DNA of 64,000 nt from KK5 sp034043675 (GTDB taxonomy: Bacteria; Pseudomonadota; Gammaproteobacteria; Burkholderiales; Burkholderiaceae_C). Positions 17,098-25,466 of the stretch are shown one piece after another. Every line of letters starts with the position of its first letter. Position 1 is the first letter of the stretch. The notes beneath the pieces are model-generated. The model had not been told where the DNA came from. It was given only the letters and a program-made list of their open reading frames with translations, and searched no databases. The stretch covers positions 248,001-312,000 of the forward strand of contig NZ_JAXCLA010000004.1 in the NCBI RefSeq assembly GCF_034043675.1. Reading direction: 5' to 3'. Position numbers and translations under genes: made by a program.

Positions 17098-18378
17098 ATG
17101 AGTTTCCTGCCCCCCGTCAATCCGAGCGTGCTGAGTCTGGCCTTCGCCGCCGCGCTGCTGCTGTCGCTGCTGGCCAAGTTCTGGCTGAGCAGCCGGCAGA
17201 TCCGCCACGTCGCGCAGCACCGCGGCGACGTGCCACCGGCCTTCGCCGGCACCGTCCCGCTCACCGCCCACCAGAAAGCGGCCGACTACACGATCGCCCG
17301 CGGCCGCTTCGGCATGCTCAGCCTGGCCTTCAGCTCCGCCGTGCTGCTCGGCTGGACCCTGCTCGGCGGGCTGGATGCGCTGAACCAATGGGTGCTCAAT
17401 GCCACGCTGCCCTGGGGCGCGATGGCCTACCAGCTCTGCCTGCTGACTGCGTTCGCGCTGATCGGTGGCCTGCTGGACCTGCCCTTCGAGTTGTACAGCA
17501 CCTTCCGCATCGAGCAGCGCTTCGGCTTCAACAAGATGACGCCCAGGCTCTACCTGATGGACACCCTGAAGGGCCTCGTCGTCGGCGCCGTCATCGGCCT
17601 GCCGATCGCCGCGCTGATCCTGTGGCTGATGGGCAGCGCCGGCAGCACCTGGTGGCTGTGGGCCTGGGGCGCCTGGATGGCGTTCAACCTGCTGATCCTG
17701 GTGCTATACCCGACCGTGATCGCACCGCTGTTCAACAAGTTCGAGCCGCTGCCCGACGAGGGCCTGAAGGCACGCGTCGAAGGCCTGATGCAGCGCTGCG
17801 GCTTCGCCGCCAAGGGCCTGTTCGTGATGGATGGCAGCCGGCGCTCGGCACACGGCAACGCCTACTTCACCGGCTTCGGCCCGGCCAAGCGTGTCGTCTT
17901 CTTCGACACCTTGCTGGAGCGCCTGAACGGCGCCGAAGTCGAAGCGGTGTTGGCCCACGAGCTGGGCCACTTCAAGCACAAGCACGTGCTCAAGCGCATG
18001 GTCACGATGTTCGCGATCAGCCTGGCGGGCTTCGCGCTGCTGGGCTGGCTGTCGAGCCAGGTCGGCTTCTATGCTGCGTTCTCGGTGCGGCCGAACATGG
18101 CGGCGCCGAACGACGCGCTGGCGCTGCTGCTGTTCATGCTGGTCGTGCCGGCCTTTGGCTTCTTCTTCACGCCGCTGGCCAGCCGCATGTCGCGCAAGGA
18201 CGAGTTCCAGGCCGACGCCTACGCCTGCGCCCAATCGAGCGGCGCCGACCTGGCCGCCGCGCTCTTGAAGCTGCATGAGGACAACGCGGGCACGCTGACG
18301 CCCGACCCGGTCTACGCCCGCTTCTACTACTCGCACCCACCTGCCAGCGAACGGCTGGCTGCCATCCAGGCCCTATGA
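17098..18378 (+). CDS. M48 family membrane metalloprotease (Ste24-like)
   Basis: A 426-residue zinc protease resembling CAAX prenyl protease 1. The zinc motif is AHELGHFKHKH and the third ligand lies in KDEFQADAYA. The Ste24-type segment GSRRSAHGNAYFTGFG precedes it. Several membrane helices flank the catalytic domain (first at residues 10-28, then about 70-180, 300-350). I start it at ATG 17098, where the protein aligns with family starts; the longer frame from 16678 is antisense to orn. Bacterial members probably take part in membrane-protein quality control. It overlaps the next gene by ATGA. Confidence 0.92.
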   Translation: MSFLPPVNPSVLSLAFAAALLLSLLAKFWLSSRQIRHVAQHRGDVPPAFAGTVPLTAHQKAADYTIARGRFGMLSLAFSSAVLLGWTLLGGLDALNQWVLNATLPWGAMAYQLCLLTAFALIGGLLDLPFELYSTFRIEQRFGFNKMTPRLYLMDTLKGLVVGAVIGLPIAALILWLMGSAGSTWWLWAWGAWMAFNLLILVLYPTVIAPLFNKFEPLPDEGLKARVEGLMQRCGFAAKGLFVMDGSRRSAHGNAYFTGFGPAKRVVFFDTLLERLNGAEVEAVLAHELGHFKHKHVLKRMVTMFAISLAGFALLGWLSSQVGFYAAFSVRPNMAAPNDALALLLFMLVVPAFGFFFTPLASRMSRKDEFQADAYACAQSSGADLAAALLKLHEDNAGTLTPDPVYARFYYSHPPASERLAAIQAL

Positions 18379-18707
18379 CGATGAACCTGCTGATCGCCCA
18401 GTGCTCGCCGCAACGCGAGGCACTGTCGAACCCCGACGATTGGCTGGCGCAAGTGCCTGGCTGGTTACCTGATCCGGAAAACAAGCTGATCGCCCGCCGC
18501 TTCGCCTTCGCCAACTTCTACCAGACGATGGCCTTCGTCGACGCGGTCGCCGACATCGCCCATGCGCAAGACCATCACCCCGAGATGATGGTGAGCTTCG
18601 ACGCCTGCACCGTCAGCTTCACGACCCACAGCGCCGGCGGCCTGACGATCAACGACTTCATCTGCGCCGCACAGGTCAGCGCCCTGCCCGAAGCGGCCGC
18701 TGAATGA
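18375..18707 (+). CDS. Pterin-4a-carbinolamine dehydratase-like protein
   Basis: A 110-residue protein with the dehydratase core AHAQDHHPEMMVSFDACTV followed by THSAGGLTINDFICA. The paired His residues and the Thr-His are the known active site of 4a-hydroxytetrahydrobiopterin dehydratase. In bacteria it recycles pterin cofactor for phenylalanine hydroxylase or serves molybdopterin metabolism; no hydroxylase gene is present here. It is translationally coupled on both sides (ATGA overlaps with the protease and with rsgA), a linkage common in Burkholderiales. ATG 18381 is an alternative start. Confidence 0.9.
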   Translation: MTMNLLIAQCSPQREALSNPDDWLAQVPGWLPDPENKLIARRFAFANFYQTMAFVDAVADIAHAQDHHPEMMVSFDACTVSFTTHSAGGLTINDFICAAQVSALPEAAAE

Positions 18708-19618
18708 CGAAGTTCAATGCGCTGGACCTGGGACTCGTCGTCCGCGGCCACGGCCGCCACTACATCGTCGAGGACAGCGACGGCCGGCGCTTCGTCTGCC
18801 ATCCGCGCGGCAAGAAGAGCGATTGCGTCGTCGGCGATCAGGTCCGCTGGGCACCTGCGGGTGACGGCGAAGGCGTGATCGAAGCGGTCGAGCCGCGCCG
18901 CAACCTGCTGTTCCGCCAGGACGAGTGGAAGACCAAGAGCTTCGCCGCCAACCTGGACCAGTTGATGGTGCTGGTGGCCGTCGAACCGGTCTTCAGCGAG
19001 AGCCAGCTGACCCGATCGCTGATCGCCGCCGAGCAGGCCGGCATCGCCACGACGATCGCGCTGAACAAGACCGACCTGCCCGGCGCCAACGCCGCACGCG
19101 AACGTCTGGCGCCGTACCGCGCAATGGGCATGCATCTGATGGAGCTGGCGCTGAAGGCCGATCCGCAGGCATCCCGCGCGCAGTTGCTGCCCTGGTTGTC
19201 GGGCAAGCGCACCCTGGTCCTCGGCCCCAGCGGCACGGGCAAGAGCACGCTGATCAACCTGCTGGTGCCCGATGCCAAGGCCCAGGTCGGCGACATCTCC
19301 GTGGCGCTGAACTCCGGCCGCCACACGACGACGACGACCCAGTGGTACTGGGTGGACCCGGCCGCGCGCGAGACGGCGCTGATCGATTCACCCGGCTTCC
19401 AGGAATTCGGCCTGCACCAGATCGGCCCGCAGGAGCTGCCGCTGCTGATGCCTGACTTGCGCGCCCATGCGGACCACTGCAAGTTCTACAACTGCACCCA
19501 CCAGCACGAGCCGGGCTGCGGCGTGCGCGAAGCGGTTGAGCAGGGCCTGATCAGCCCCACGCGCTACCGGATCTACGGAGAGATCCTGGCCCAGTTGACT
19601 GCACCGAAGCGCTGGTGA
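18704..19618 (+). CDS. rsgA: Ribosome small subunit-dependent GTPase RsgA
   Basis: A 304-residue circularly permuted GTPase acting in late 30S assembly. An N-terminal OB domain (residues 1-65) is followed by G4 (LNKTDLP), then G1 (GPSGTGKST), the G2 region (GRHTTTTTQ) and G3 (DSPGFQEFG). The C-terminal zinc knuckle is CKFYNCTHQHEPGC. All diagnostic motifs are intact and the length is normal. It is the last gene of the protease-dehydratase-rsgA operon. Confidence 0.95.
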   Translation: MTKFNALDLGLVVRGHGRHYIVEDSDGRRFVCHPRGKKSDCVVGDQVRWAPAGDGEGVIEAVEPRRNLLFRQDEWKTKSFAANLDQLMVLVAVEPVFSESQLTRSLIAAEQAGIATTIALNKTDLPGANAARERLAPYRAMGMHLMELALKADPQASRAQLLPWLSGKRTLVLGPSGTGKSTLINLLVPDAKAQVGDISVALNSGRHTTTTTQWYWVDPAARETALIDSPGFQEFGLHQIGPQELPLLMPDLRAHADHCKFYNCTHQHEPGCGVREAVEQGLISPTRYRIYGEILAQLTAPKRW

Positions 19619-19624
19619 CTGCGC

Positions 19625-19921
19625 TCAGTGATCCAGGCGCGCGCGGGTGTCAGGCACCTCGCGCACCTCGACGTCGACCACCTCGCCCGCGTCACGCGGC
19701 CGGATGTTCGCCCGCCGGCCGGCATTGAAGCGGGCACCGCCGCCGTAGGCCTGCGCGAACCGGGATGCCATGTTGACGGTCGGCCGGCGCCCGCGCAGCA
19801 GGCTCCAAAGCGTCAGGCCCAGCACCGTCATCAGCGCCACGGCCAGCAGGCCCAGCACGAAGAACAGGCCGATCACGCCCAGCACGATGCGGACGACGAA
19901 GGAAACGAGTGCGGAGATCAT
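19625..19921 (-). CDS. Small membrane protein, unknown function
   Basis: A 98-residue protein with one or two hydrophobic segments in residues 3-43 (FVVRIVLGVIGLFFVLGLLA and VLGLTLWSLL) and a basic soluble tail (GRRANIRPRD, then EVVDVEVREV). I do not recognise the family. It converges on rsgA with six bases between them and lies 37 bases downstream of the SDR gene. Confidence 0.65.
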   Translation of the reverse strand: MISALVSFVVRIVLGVIGLFFVLGLLAVALMTVLGLTLWSLLRGRRPTVNMASRFAQAYGGGARFNAGRRANIRPRDAGEVVDVEVREVPDTRARLDH

Positions 19922-19958
19922 TCGGTACTACTTTCTGTCGGGTCTCTGGATTTCAAGC

Positions 19959-20708
19959 CTAGCCTCGGCCCACGAACGGCATCTTGGTCGCCATCACGGT
20001 CATGAACTGCACATTGGCCGACAACGGCAGCTCGGCCATGTAGAGCACCGAGCTCGCCACGTGCGCCACGTCCATCGTCGCCTCGACGGCGATCTCGCCA
20101 TTGGCCTGGCGCACGCCCTGGGTCATCGGCAGCGCCATCTCGGTGAGCGCATTGCCGATGTCGATCTGGCCGCAGGCGATATCGAAGGGCCGGCCGTCCA
20201 GCGACAAGGTCTTCGTCAGCCCGGTGATCGCATGCTTGGTGGCCGTGTACGGTGCCGAGTTCGGCCGCGGCGCGTGGGCCGAGATCGAGCCGTTGTTGAT
20301 GATGCGGCCGCCGCGTGGCGACTGGTTCTTCATCATCCGGAACGCCCCCTGGGCGCACAGGAAGCTGGCCGTCAGGTTCACGTCGACGACGTTCTGCCAC
20401 TGGGCCGGGGTCAGTTCGTCGAACGGCACCGGCGGCGCGCTACTGCCGGCATTGTTGAACAGCACATCGAGGCGCCCGAAGGCGGCCTTCACCCGGTCGA
20501 ATAGCGTGGCCACCGCCTCGGGCTTCGTCACGTCGCAGGGCAGCACCAGCGCGCGGTCCGGGCGCGCGGCGGCCGTCTGCATCAGCGGCTCCTCGCGGCG
20601 GCCGACCAGCGCGACCAGATAGTCGGCCTTCATCAGCGCCTGGGCGGCGGCACGGCCGATGCCGGTGCCGGCACCGGTCACGAGAGCGAATTTCCTGGCG
20701 TTCGTCAT
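19959..20708 (-). CDS. SDR family oxidoreductase
   Basis: A 249-residue classical short-chain dehydrogenase. The nucleotide-binding motif is TGAGTGIG near the N-terminus, then NNAGSS, and the catalytic Ser/Tyr/Lys lie in NNGSISAHAPRPNSAPYTAT and the following KHAI. The start is ATG 20708, which places the Rossmann motif at the expected distance; the longer frame to 20843 runs into the next gene. The substrate is not evident. It is downstream of the small exported-protein gene on the same strand. Confidence 0.9.
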   Translation of the reverse strand: MTNARKFALVTGAGTGIGRAAAQALMKADYLVALVGRREEPLMQTAAARPDRALVLPCDVTKPEAVATLFDRVKAAFGRLDVLFNNAGSSAPPVPFDELTPAQWQNVVDVNLTASFLCAQGAFRMMKNQSPRGGRIINNGSISAHAPRPNSAPYTATKHAITGLTKTLSLDGRPFDIACGQIDIGNALTEMALPMTQGVRQANGEIAVEATMDVAHVASSVLYMAELPLSANVQFMTVMATKMPFVGRG

Positions 20709-20736
20709 CCGTTCATCATAGACAAGCCGGAGGGGC

Positions 20737-21048
20737 TCAATACTGCAGCGCGGGGACGACGTAGGCGACGCGCTTGAGCTGCGCCGCCTTGCCCTCGGCC
20801 GCAGCCACCATCGGAGCATCCGGTGCGCGGCGGCCTTCGACAACGACCGTCGGCAGCTTCACGGCCTTCACCGCCTTGCCGGTCACAACGACGCTGGGCA
20901 GCCGCTCCACCTTCATCGGCGCCGCTTCGGCCTTGCCGGCCGCCAGCAGCGCGCCGGCGCCAAGCAGCAGGGATGCGAACGCCACCGCGCCGAAGCGCTT
21001 GTGGGCGGTGTAGCGGTCATAGCAGTAGACGGTAGTGGCGTTGCTCAT
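20737..21048 (-). CDS. Small exported protein with duplicated LPxVVVxG motif
   Basis: A 103-residue protein I cannot assign. The start has a very strong ribosome binding site (GAGGAGGT). Residues 19-43 are a signal-like hydrophobic segment ending in AEAAP. The mature part carries two near-copies: ERLPSVVVTGK (48-58) and VKLPTVVVEGR (63-73). This motif resembles the start of TonB-dependent receptor plug domains, but no receptor follows. The mature protein would be only about 60 residues and periplasmic. It diverges from fumarase across a region with a large inverted repeat. Confidence 0.65.
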   Translation of the reverse strand: MSNATTVYCYDRYTAHKRFGAVAFASLLLGAGALLAAGKAEAAPMKVERLPSVVVTGKAVKAVKLPTVVVEGRRAPDAPMVAAAEGKAAQLKRVAYVVPALQY

Positions 21049-21129
21049 GTCGACCTCCTCGGGTGTCGCGGACAAGAACGCTGCCCGCTGCATGGACGTG
21101 AATGTGCGTCGGCATAACTCGTTAGCCGA

Positions 21130-21176
21130 GCGGATTGCGACAAGCTGCTGGGAACAGCCGATGAATCGCAATCCGC
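21130..21176. repeat. 47-bp inverted repeat between divergent genes
   Basis: GCGGATTGCGA (21130-21140) and TCGCAATCCGC (21166-21176) are perfect 11-bp inverted arms around a 25-base centre, which itself holds a small GCTG/CAGC pair. It sits 81 bases upstream of the small exported-protein ATG and 72 upstream of fumarase. It could be a cruciform, paired operator half-sites or an mRNA hairpin. Confidence 0.7.
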
Positions 21177-21207
21177 GGCGACGAAGCGCGACGGGGGTTT
21201 TGGCCTT

Positions 21208-21222
21208 GCGGGATAATCCCGC
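21208..21222. promoter_or_regulatory. Palindrome before fumarase
   Basis: GCGGGA-TAA-TCCCGC is a perfect six-bp inverted repeat, 26 bases before the fumarase ATG. It contains GATAAT, which could serve as a -10 element, so a protein bound here would block transcription. The function is inferred. Confidence 0.4.
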
Positions 21223-21248
21223 CCGTCCCGCGTCAACCCGTGAATTCC

Positions 21249-22790
21249 ATGAGCACCACGATCCGCTACGCCGATTTCGTCGACAGCATTGCCGGCGCCC
21301 TCCAGTACATCAGCTACTACCACCCCGCTGACTACATCCAGCACCTGGCCCGTGCCTACGAGCGCGAGCAGAGCGCCGCCGCCAAGGATGCGATCGCGCA
21401 GATCCTGACCAACTCGAAGATGTGCGCCGAAGGCCGCCGTCCGATCTGCCAGGACACCGGCATCGTCAACGTGTTCCTGAAGATCGGCATGGATTGCCGC
21501 TTCCCGGACTTCCCCGGCTCGATCGAGGAGGCCGTCAACGAAGGTGTGCGCCAGGCGTACAACCATCCGGACAACAAGCTGCGTGCCTCGGTGCTGGACG
21601 ATCCGCTGTTCACCCGCAAGAACACCAAGGACAACACACCCGCCGTCATCAGCATGAACCTGGTGCCGGGCAACACGGTGGACGTGATGGTCGCGGCCAA
21701 GGGCGGCGGCTCCGAGAACAAGAGCAAGTTCGTGATGATGAATCCGAACGATTCGCTGGTGGACTGGGTGCTGAAGACGGTGCCGACGATGGGCGCCGGC
21801 TGGTGTCCGCCGGGCATGCTGGGCATCGGCGTCGGCGGCACGGCCGAGAAGGCGATGCTGATGGCGAAGGAGTCCTTGATGGACGACATCGACATGTACG
21901 AGCTGCTGGACCGCGGCCCGCAGAACAAGCTGGAAGAGCTGCGCATCGAGTTGTACGAAAAGGTCAACGCGCTGGGCATCGGCGCCCAGGGCCTGGGCGG
22001 CCTGACGACGGTGCTCGACGTCAAGATCAAGACCTACCCGACCCACGCGGCTTCCAAGCCCGTGGCCATGATCCCCAACTGCGCCGCCACCCGCCACGCG
22101 CACTTCGTGCTCGACGGCTCCGGCCCGAGCTATCTCGAAGCGCCGAGCCTGGACCTGTGGCCGGACGTGAAGTGGGCGCCCGACTACAACAAGAGCAAGC
22201 GCGTCGACCTGAACACGCTGACCCGCGAAGAGATCGCCGGCTGGAAGGCCGGCGACACGCTGCTGCTGAACGGCAAGATGCTGACCGGCCGCGATGCCGC
22301 GCACAAGCGCATCGCCGACATGCTCGCCAAGGGCGAGAAGCTGCCGGTGGACTTCACCAATCGCGCGATCTACTACGTCGGCCCGGTCGATCCGGTGCGC
22401 GATGAAGTGGTGGGCCCGGCCGGCCCAACGACGGCCACCCGCATGGACGGCTTCACCCGCATGATGCTGGAGAAGACCGGCCTGACCGTGATGATCGGCA
22501 AGTCCGAGCGCGGTCCGGTCGCCGTCGAAGCGATACGCGACAACAAGGCCGCTTACCTGATGGCCGTCGGCGGCGCCGCCTACCTGGTGTCCAAGGCTAT
22601 CAAGGCCGCGCCGGTCCTGGCCTTCGAAGACCTGGGCATGGAAGCGATCTACGAGTTCGACGTCGTCGACATGCCCGTCACCGTGGCCGTGGACTCCAGC
22701 GGCACCAACGCCCACACCACCGGCCCGGCCGAGTGGAAGGAGCGCATCGCTTCGGGCAAGGCGGTGAAGATCCCGGTCGCCGCGGCTTGA
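21249..22790 (+). CDS. Class I (iron-sulfur) fumarate hydratase
   Basis: A 513-residue FumA/FumB-type enzyme converting fumarate to malate in the TCA cycle with an oxygen-sensitive [4Fe-4S] cluster. The N-terminal alpha-domain carries GRRPICQDTGIVNVF and MIPNCAATRHAHF, with cysteines suited to cluster binding. The C-terminal beta-domain starts near residue 315 (KLPVDFTNRAIYYVGPVDPV) and ends with VDMPVTVAVDSSGTN. The start is ATG 21249; a GTG nine bases upstream is in frame. It stands alone. Confidence 0.94.
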   Translation: MSTTIRYADFVDSIAGALQYISYYHPADYIQHLARAYEREQSAAAKDAIAQILTNSKMCAEGRRPICQDTGIVNVFLKIGMDCRFPDFPGSIEEAVNEGVRQAYNHPDNKLRASVLDDPLFTRKNTKDNTPAVISMNLVPGNTVDVMVAAKGGGSENKSKFVMMNPNDSLVDWVLKTVPTMGAGWCPPGMLGIGVGGTAEKAMLMAKESLMDDIDMYELLDRGPQNKLEELRIELYEKVNALGIGAQGLGGLTTVLDVKIKTYPTHAASKPVAMIPNCAATRHAHFVLDGSGPSYLEAPSLDLWPDVKWAPDYNKSKRVDLNTLTREEIAGWKAGDTLLLNGKMLTGRDAAHKRIADMLAKGEKLPVDFTNRAIYYVGPVDPVRDEVVGPAGPTTATRMDGFTRMMLEKTGLTVMIGKSERGPVAVEAIRDNKAAYLMAVGGAAYLVSKAIKAAPVLAFEDLGMEAIYEFDVVDMPVTVAVDSSGTNAHTTGPAEWKERIASGKAVKIPVAAA

Positions 22791-22794
22791 TCAA

Positions 22795-24579
22795 CTAAGC
22801 CACACCCAGCCGCTGGAACAGCGCCGGCAGTTCGTCGGCGTCCAGCGGCTCGGCATACAGGGAGCCCTGCGCTTCATCGCAGTGCAGTTCCTTCAGGACC
22901 TCACGCTGCGCCGTGGTCTCCACGCCCTCGGCCAGCACGCCGAGCCAGACCGCATGGCCCATGCGGATGATCATCTCGGCGATGTGCCGATCCTGCGGGT
23001 CGGTGTCCAGGCCCTGGATGAACACCCGGTCGATCTTCAGCCGGTTGACCGGCAGATGGCGCAACTGACCCAACGACGAATAGCCGGTGCCGAAGTCGTC
23101 GATCGCGATCTGCACGCCCATGTCCCGCAGCTGGCGCAGCCGGCCGCTGCCGGACGCCATGTCCTCGGTCACCATCGTCTCGGTGACCTCCAGCTCCAGC
23201 TCACCCGGCGCCGCGCCGTGCTGCAGCAGCGACCTGCGGACGAAGTCGACAAAGCTGTCGTCCTCGATGATCTGGCGCGTCGATAGATTCACCGCCATCC
23301 GCACGCGCCAGCCCTGCTCGCGCCACCGCCGCTGCTGCGCGAGCGCCGTGTCCAGCACCCATCGGCCCAGCGGCTGCATCAGGCCGGCGCTGTCGGCCAC
23401 GTCGATGAACTGCTCCGGCGCCACAACCTGCTCGCCATCGCGCCAGCGCAGCAGCGCCTCGACGCCCACCACGCGCCCGGTGGCCAGGCTGAGCTGCGGC
23501 TGGTACAGCAGGAAGAAAGCCTGCTCCTCGATCGCTCGATGCACCCTTGCGCCGAGATGCTGACGCAGCCTCAGCGAAGCGCTCATCGAGTCCTCGAACA
23601 GCATGACCCCGCCGGGCCGGTCCTGCCTGGCCTTCTTCAGCGCGATGCCCGCATTGCCGATGACGGTGCTCGGGTTGATCGCGCCCGCCTGGAACAGGGT
23701 GGCGCCCATCGTGGCGCCGACGGCGACATAGGCGCCGCCGACAGGAAGCGTGCTCTTCAAGTCGGCGCAGACGCGTTGCAGCCTGTCGAGCGCCGCGGCG
23801 CTGTCCGCGACCGACATCAGCACGCCGAACACGTTGCCGCCGGCCCGGGCCACGAAGTCGATGCCGTCAAAGCGGCTCAGCTCGCGGCCGACGTGGCGCA
23901 GCAACTGGTCACCGATCTCGCGGCCCAGGCTCTCGTTGACCGATTCGAAGTTATCGATATCCACCAGGCCCAGCACATGGCTGCGCGCCGGGTCCAAACC
24001 ATCGGACATGTGGCGAACCAGCGTGAGGACGTTCGGCAAGCCGGTGAGCGGGTCGACGAACGCGAGGCCTTGCCGGCTCTCGCGCAGCGCCATGATCTGC
24101 TGGTACGCGCGCAGCGCGGCGCTCAGCGAGGTCTGCAACTGCTCGCCGGTCGTGTACGACTTTTCCTTGTAGTCGTTGATGTCGTAGTCCTGGATCACGC
24201 TGATGTCGGGCACATAGCCGGGCTGGCCGGTGCGCAGGATCAGCCGGATCTCGCCGTTCTTCAGTTCGCCGCGGATGTGGGCCACCAGATCCAGCCCGGC
24301 GGACTCGGTCTCCATCACCACGTCGAGCAGCACGCAGGCGATGCCGGGATGACGGGCCAGCACCTCCTGGGCCTCGGCGGCGGTGTACGCATTCAGGAAG
24401 GCGACGGCGCGGCCGGTGAAGCGGAAGTCGCGCAGCGCGAACTGGGTCGCGAGGTGGATGGTCGGGTCGTCGTCGACGATCAACACGGACCAGGGATCGC
24501 CGGGCGCTTCCGGCTCCGGTGCCTCGTCGTCGTCCGCGAGGACCAGGAACTCGTCTTCGTCCGCGCCGTCTGCTGTCAT
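22795..24579 (-). CDS. REC-GGDEF-EAL response regulator (c-di-GMP phosphodiesterase)
   Basis: A 594-residue protein. After an acidic N-terminus comes a receiver domain (VLIVDDDPTIH, phosphoryl Asp in CVLLDVVME, Lys in YKEKS). A GGDEF-like domain follows; its active-site motif is degraded to GGNVF, so cyclase activity is unlikely. The EAL domain looks complete: VEALLRW, ELEVTETM, IAIDDFGTGYSSLGQL, LKIDRVFIQG and LAEGVET. It is therefore probably a phosphodiesterase making pGpG, switched by an unlinked kinase. ATG 24579 is chosen; the longer frame to 25029 is antisense to the DUF455 gene. It diverges from that gene. Confidence 0.9.
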   Translation of the reverse strand: MTADGADEDEFLVLADDDEAPEPEAPGDPWSVLIVDDDPTIHLATQFALRDFRFTGRAVAFLNAYTAAEAQEVLARHPGIACVLLDVVMETESAGLDLVAHIRGELKNGEIRLILRTGQPGYVPDISVIQDYDINDYKEKSYTTGEQLQTSLSAALRAYQQIMALRESRQGLAFVDPLTGLPNVLTLVRHMSDGLDPARSHVLGLVDIDNFESVNESLGREIGDQLLRHVGRELSRFDGIDFVARAGGNVFGVLMSVADSAAALDRLQRVCADLKSTLPVGGAYVAVGATMGATLFQAGAINPSTVIGNAGIALKKARQDRPGGVMLFEDSMSASLRLRQHLGARVHRAIEEQAFFLLYQPQLSLATGRVVGVEALLRWRDGEQVVAPEQFIDVADSAGLMQPLGRWVLDTALAQQRRWREQGWRVRMAVNLSTRQIIEDDSFVDFVRRSLLQHGAAPGELELEVTETMVTEDMASGSGRLRQLRDMGVQIAIDDFGTGYSSLGQLRHLPVNRLKIDRVFIQGLDTDPQDRHIAEMIIRMGHAVWLGVLAEGVETTAQREVLKELHCDEAQGSLYAEPLDADELPALFQRLGVA

Positions 24580-24642
24580 CGTCCCCGCCTTCGCTGTGCG
24601 AACGATTCTGGCAGCAAAGCCTGCTGCGGGACAATCGCGTCC

Positions 24643-25431
24643 ATGAACGATCTGCGACTCCAGGCCCTGGCCGCGCTGTGCGAAGCGGAGCCCTCCGCCA
24701 AGGCCGAACAGGCACGCGCGCTCCATGCGGCGGCGGCCGATCTGCCGCTGGATGCAGGCCGCCACATCGAGCGGCCGAGCGGCGTGCCGGGCCGGCCCGA
24801 GCGCCCGCGTCTGGTACCCACGCTGCAGGTGCCCAAGCGCTCGCCGTTCACGACCGAGGGCCGCGCGGCGCTGCTGCATGCGATCGCGCACATCGAGTTC
24901 AACGCGATTAACCTGGCGCTCGATGCCGTCTGGCGTTTCGAAGGCATGCCCGCCGAGTTCTATCTCGACTGGATCCGCGTCGCCGGCGAGGAGGCGCTGC
25001 ACTTCACGCTGCTGCACGAGCACCTGCAAGGTCTAGGCTTCCGCTACGGCGACTTCGACGCGCACGACGGCCTCTGGACCATGGCCGAACGCACCGCCGG
25101 CGACGTGCTCGCCCGCATGGCCCTGGTGCCGCGCACGCTGGAGGCGCGCGGCCTGGACGCGACGCCGCCGCTGCAGGCCAAGCTGGCGCGGGCCGGCGAC
25201 ACGCGGGCGGTGGAGATCCTCGACATCATCCTGCGTGACGAGGTCGGCCATGTGCGGATCGGCAATCGCTGGTACCGGGAGCTGTGCAGGCAGCGCGGCC
25301 TCGACCCGATCGCGCTCTATCCGGAACTGGTGGCCCGCTACGAAGCGCCGCGGCTGCGGCCGCCGTTCAATCTCGAGGCGCGCGAGCTGGCGGGCTTCAG
25401 CCCCGAGGAACTCGCCTACCTCGGCGCTTGA
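24643..25431 (+). CDS. DUF455 family ferritin-like protein
   Basis: A 262-residue protein of the DUF455 family, which has a ferritin-like four-helix fold. Candidate metal-ligand patterns are visible: IAHIEFNAINL, GEEALHFTLLHEHL and LRDEVGHVRIG, each with the Glu/His spacing of di-metal carboxylate proteins. Related proteins are reported in tRNA modification contexts (MiaE-like fold), but the substrate of this family is not established. It starts at ATG 24643, 63 bases from the divergent EAL gene, and precedes the DMT exporter by 35 bases. Confidence 0.87.
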   Translation: MNDLRLQALAALCEAEPSAKAEQARALHAAAADLPLDAGRHIERPSGVPGRPERPRLVPTLQVPKRSPFTTEGRAALLHAIAHIEFNAINLALDAVWRFEGMPAEFYLDWIRVAGEEALHFTLLHEHLQGLGFRYGDFDAHDGLWTMAERTAGDVLARMALVPRTLEARGLDATPPLQAKLARAGDTRAVEILDIILRDEVGHVRIGNRWYRELCRQRGLDPIALYPELVARYEAPRLRPPFNLEARELAGFSPEELAYLGA

Positions 25432-25466
25432 AGGACAATCGCGGGCTCTCCTGAAAGCCGCATTCC

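Noticed and set aside
23539..24642. N-terminal extension of the DUF455 protein
   Set aside because: It is antisense to the EAL gene and lacks protein-like character; the family start is at 24643.
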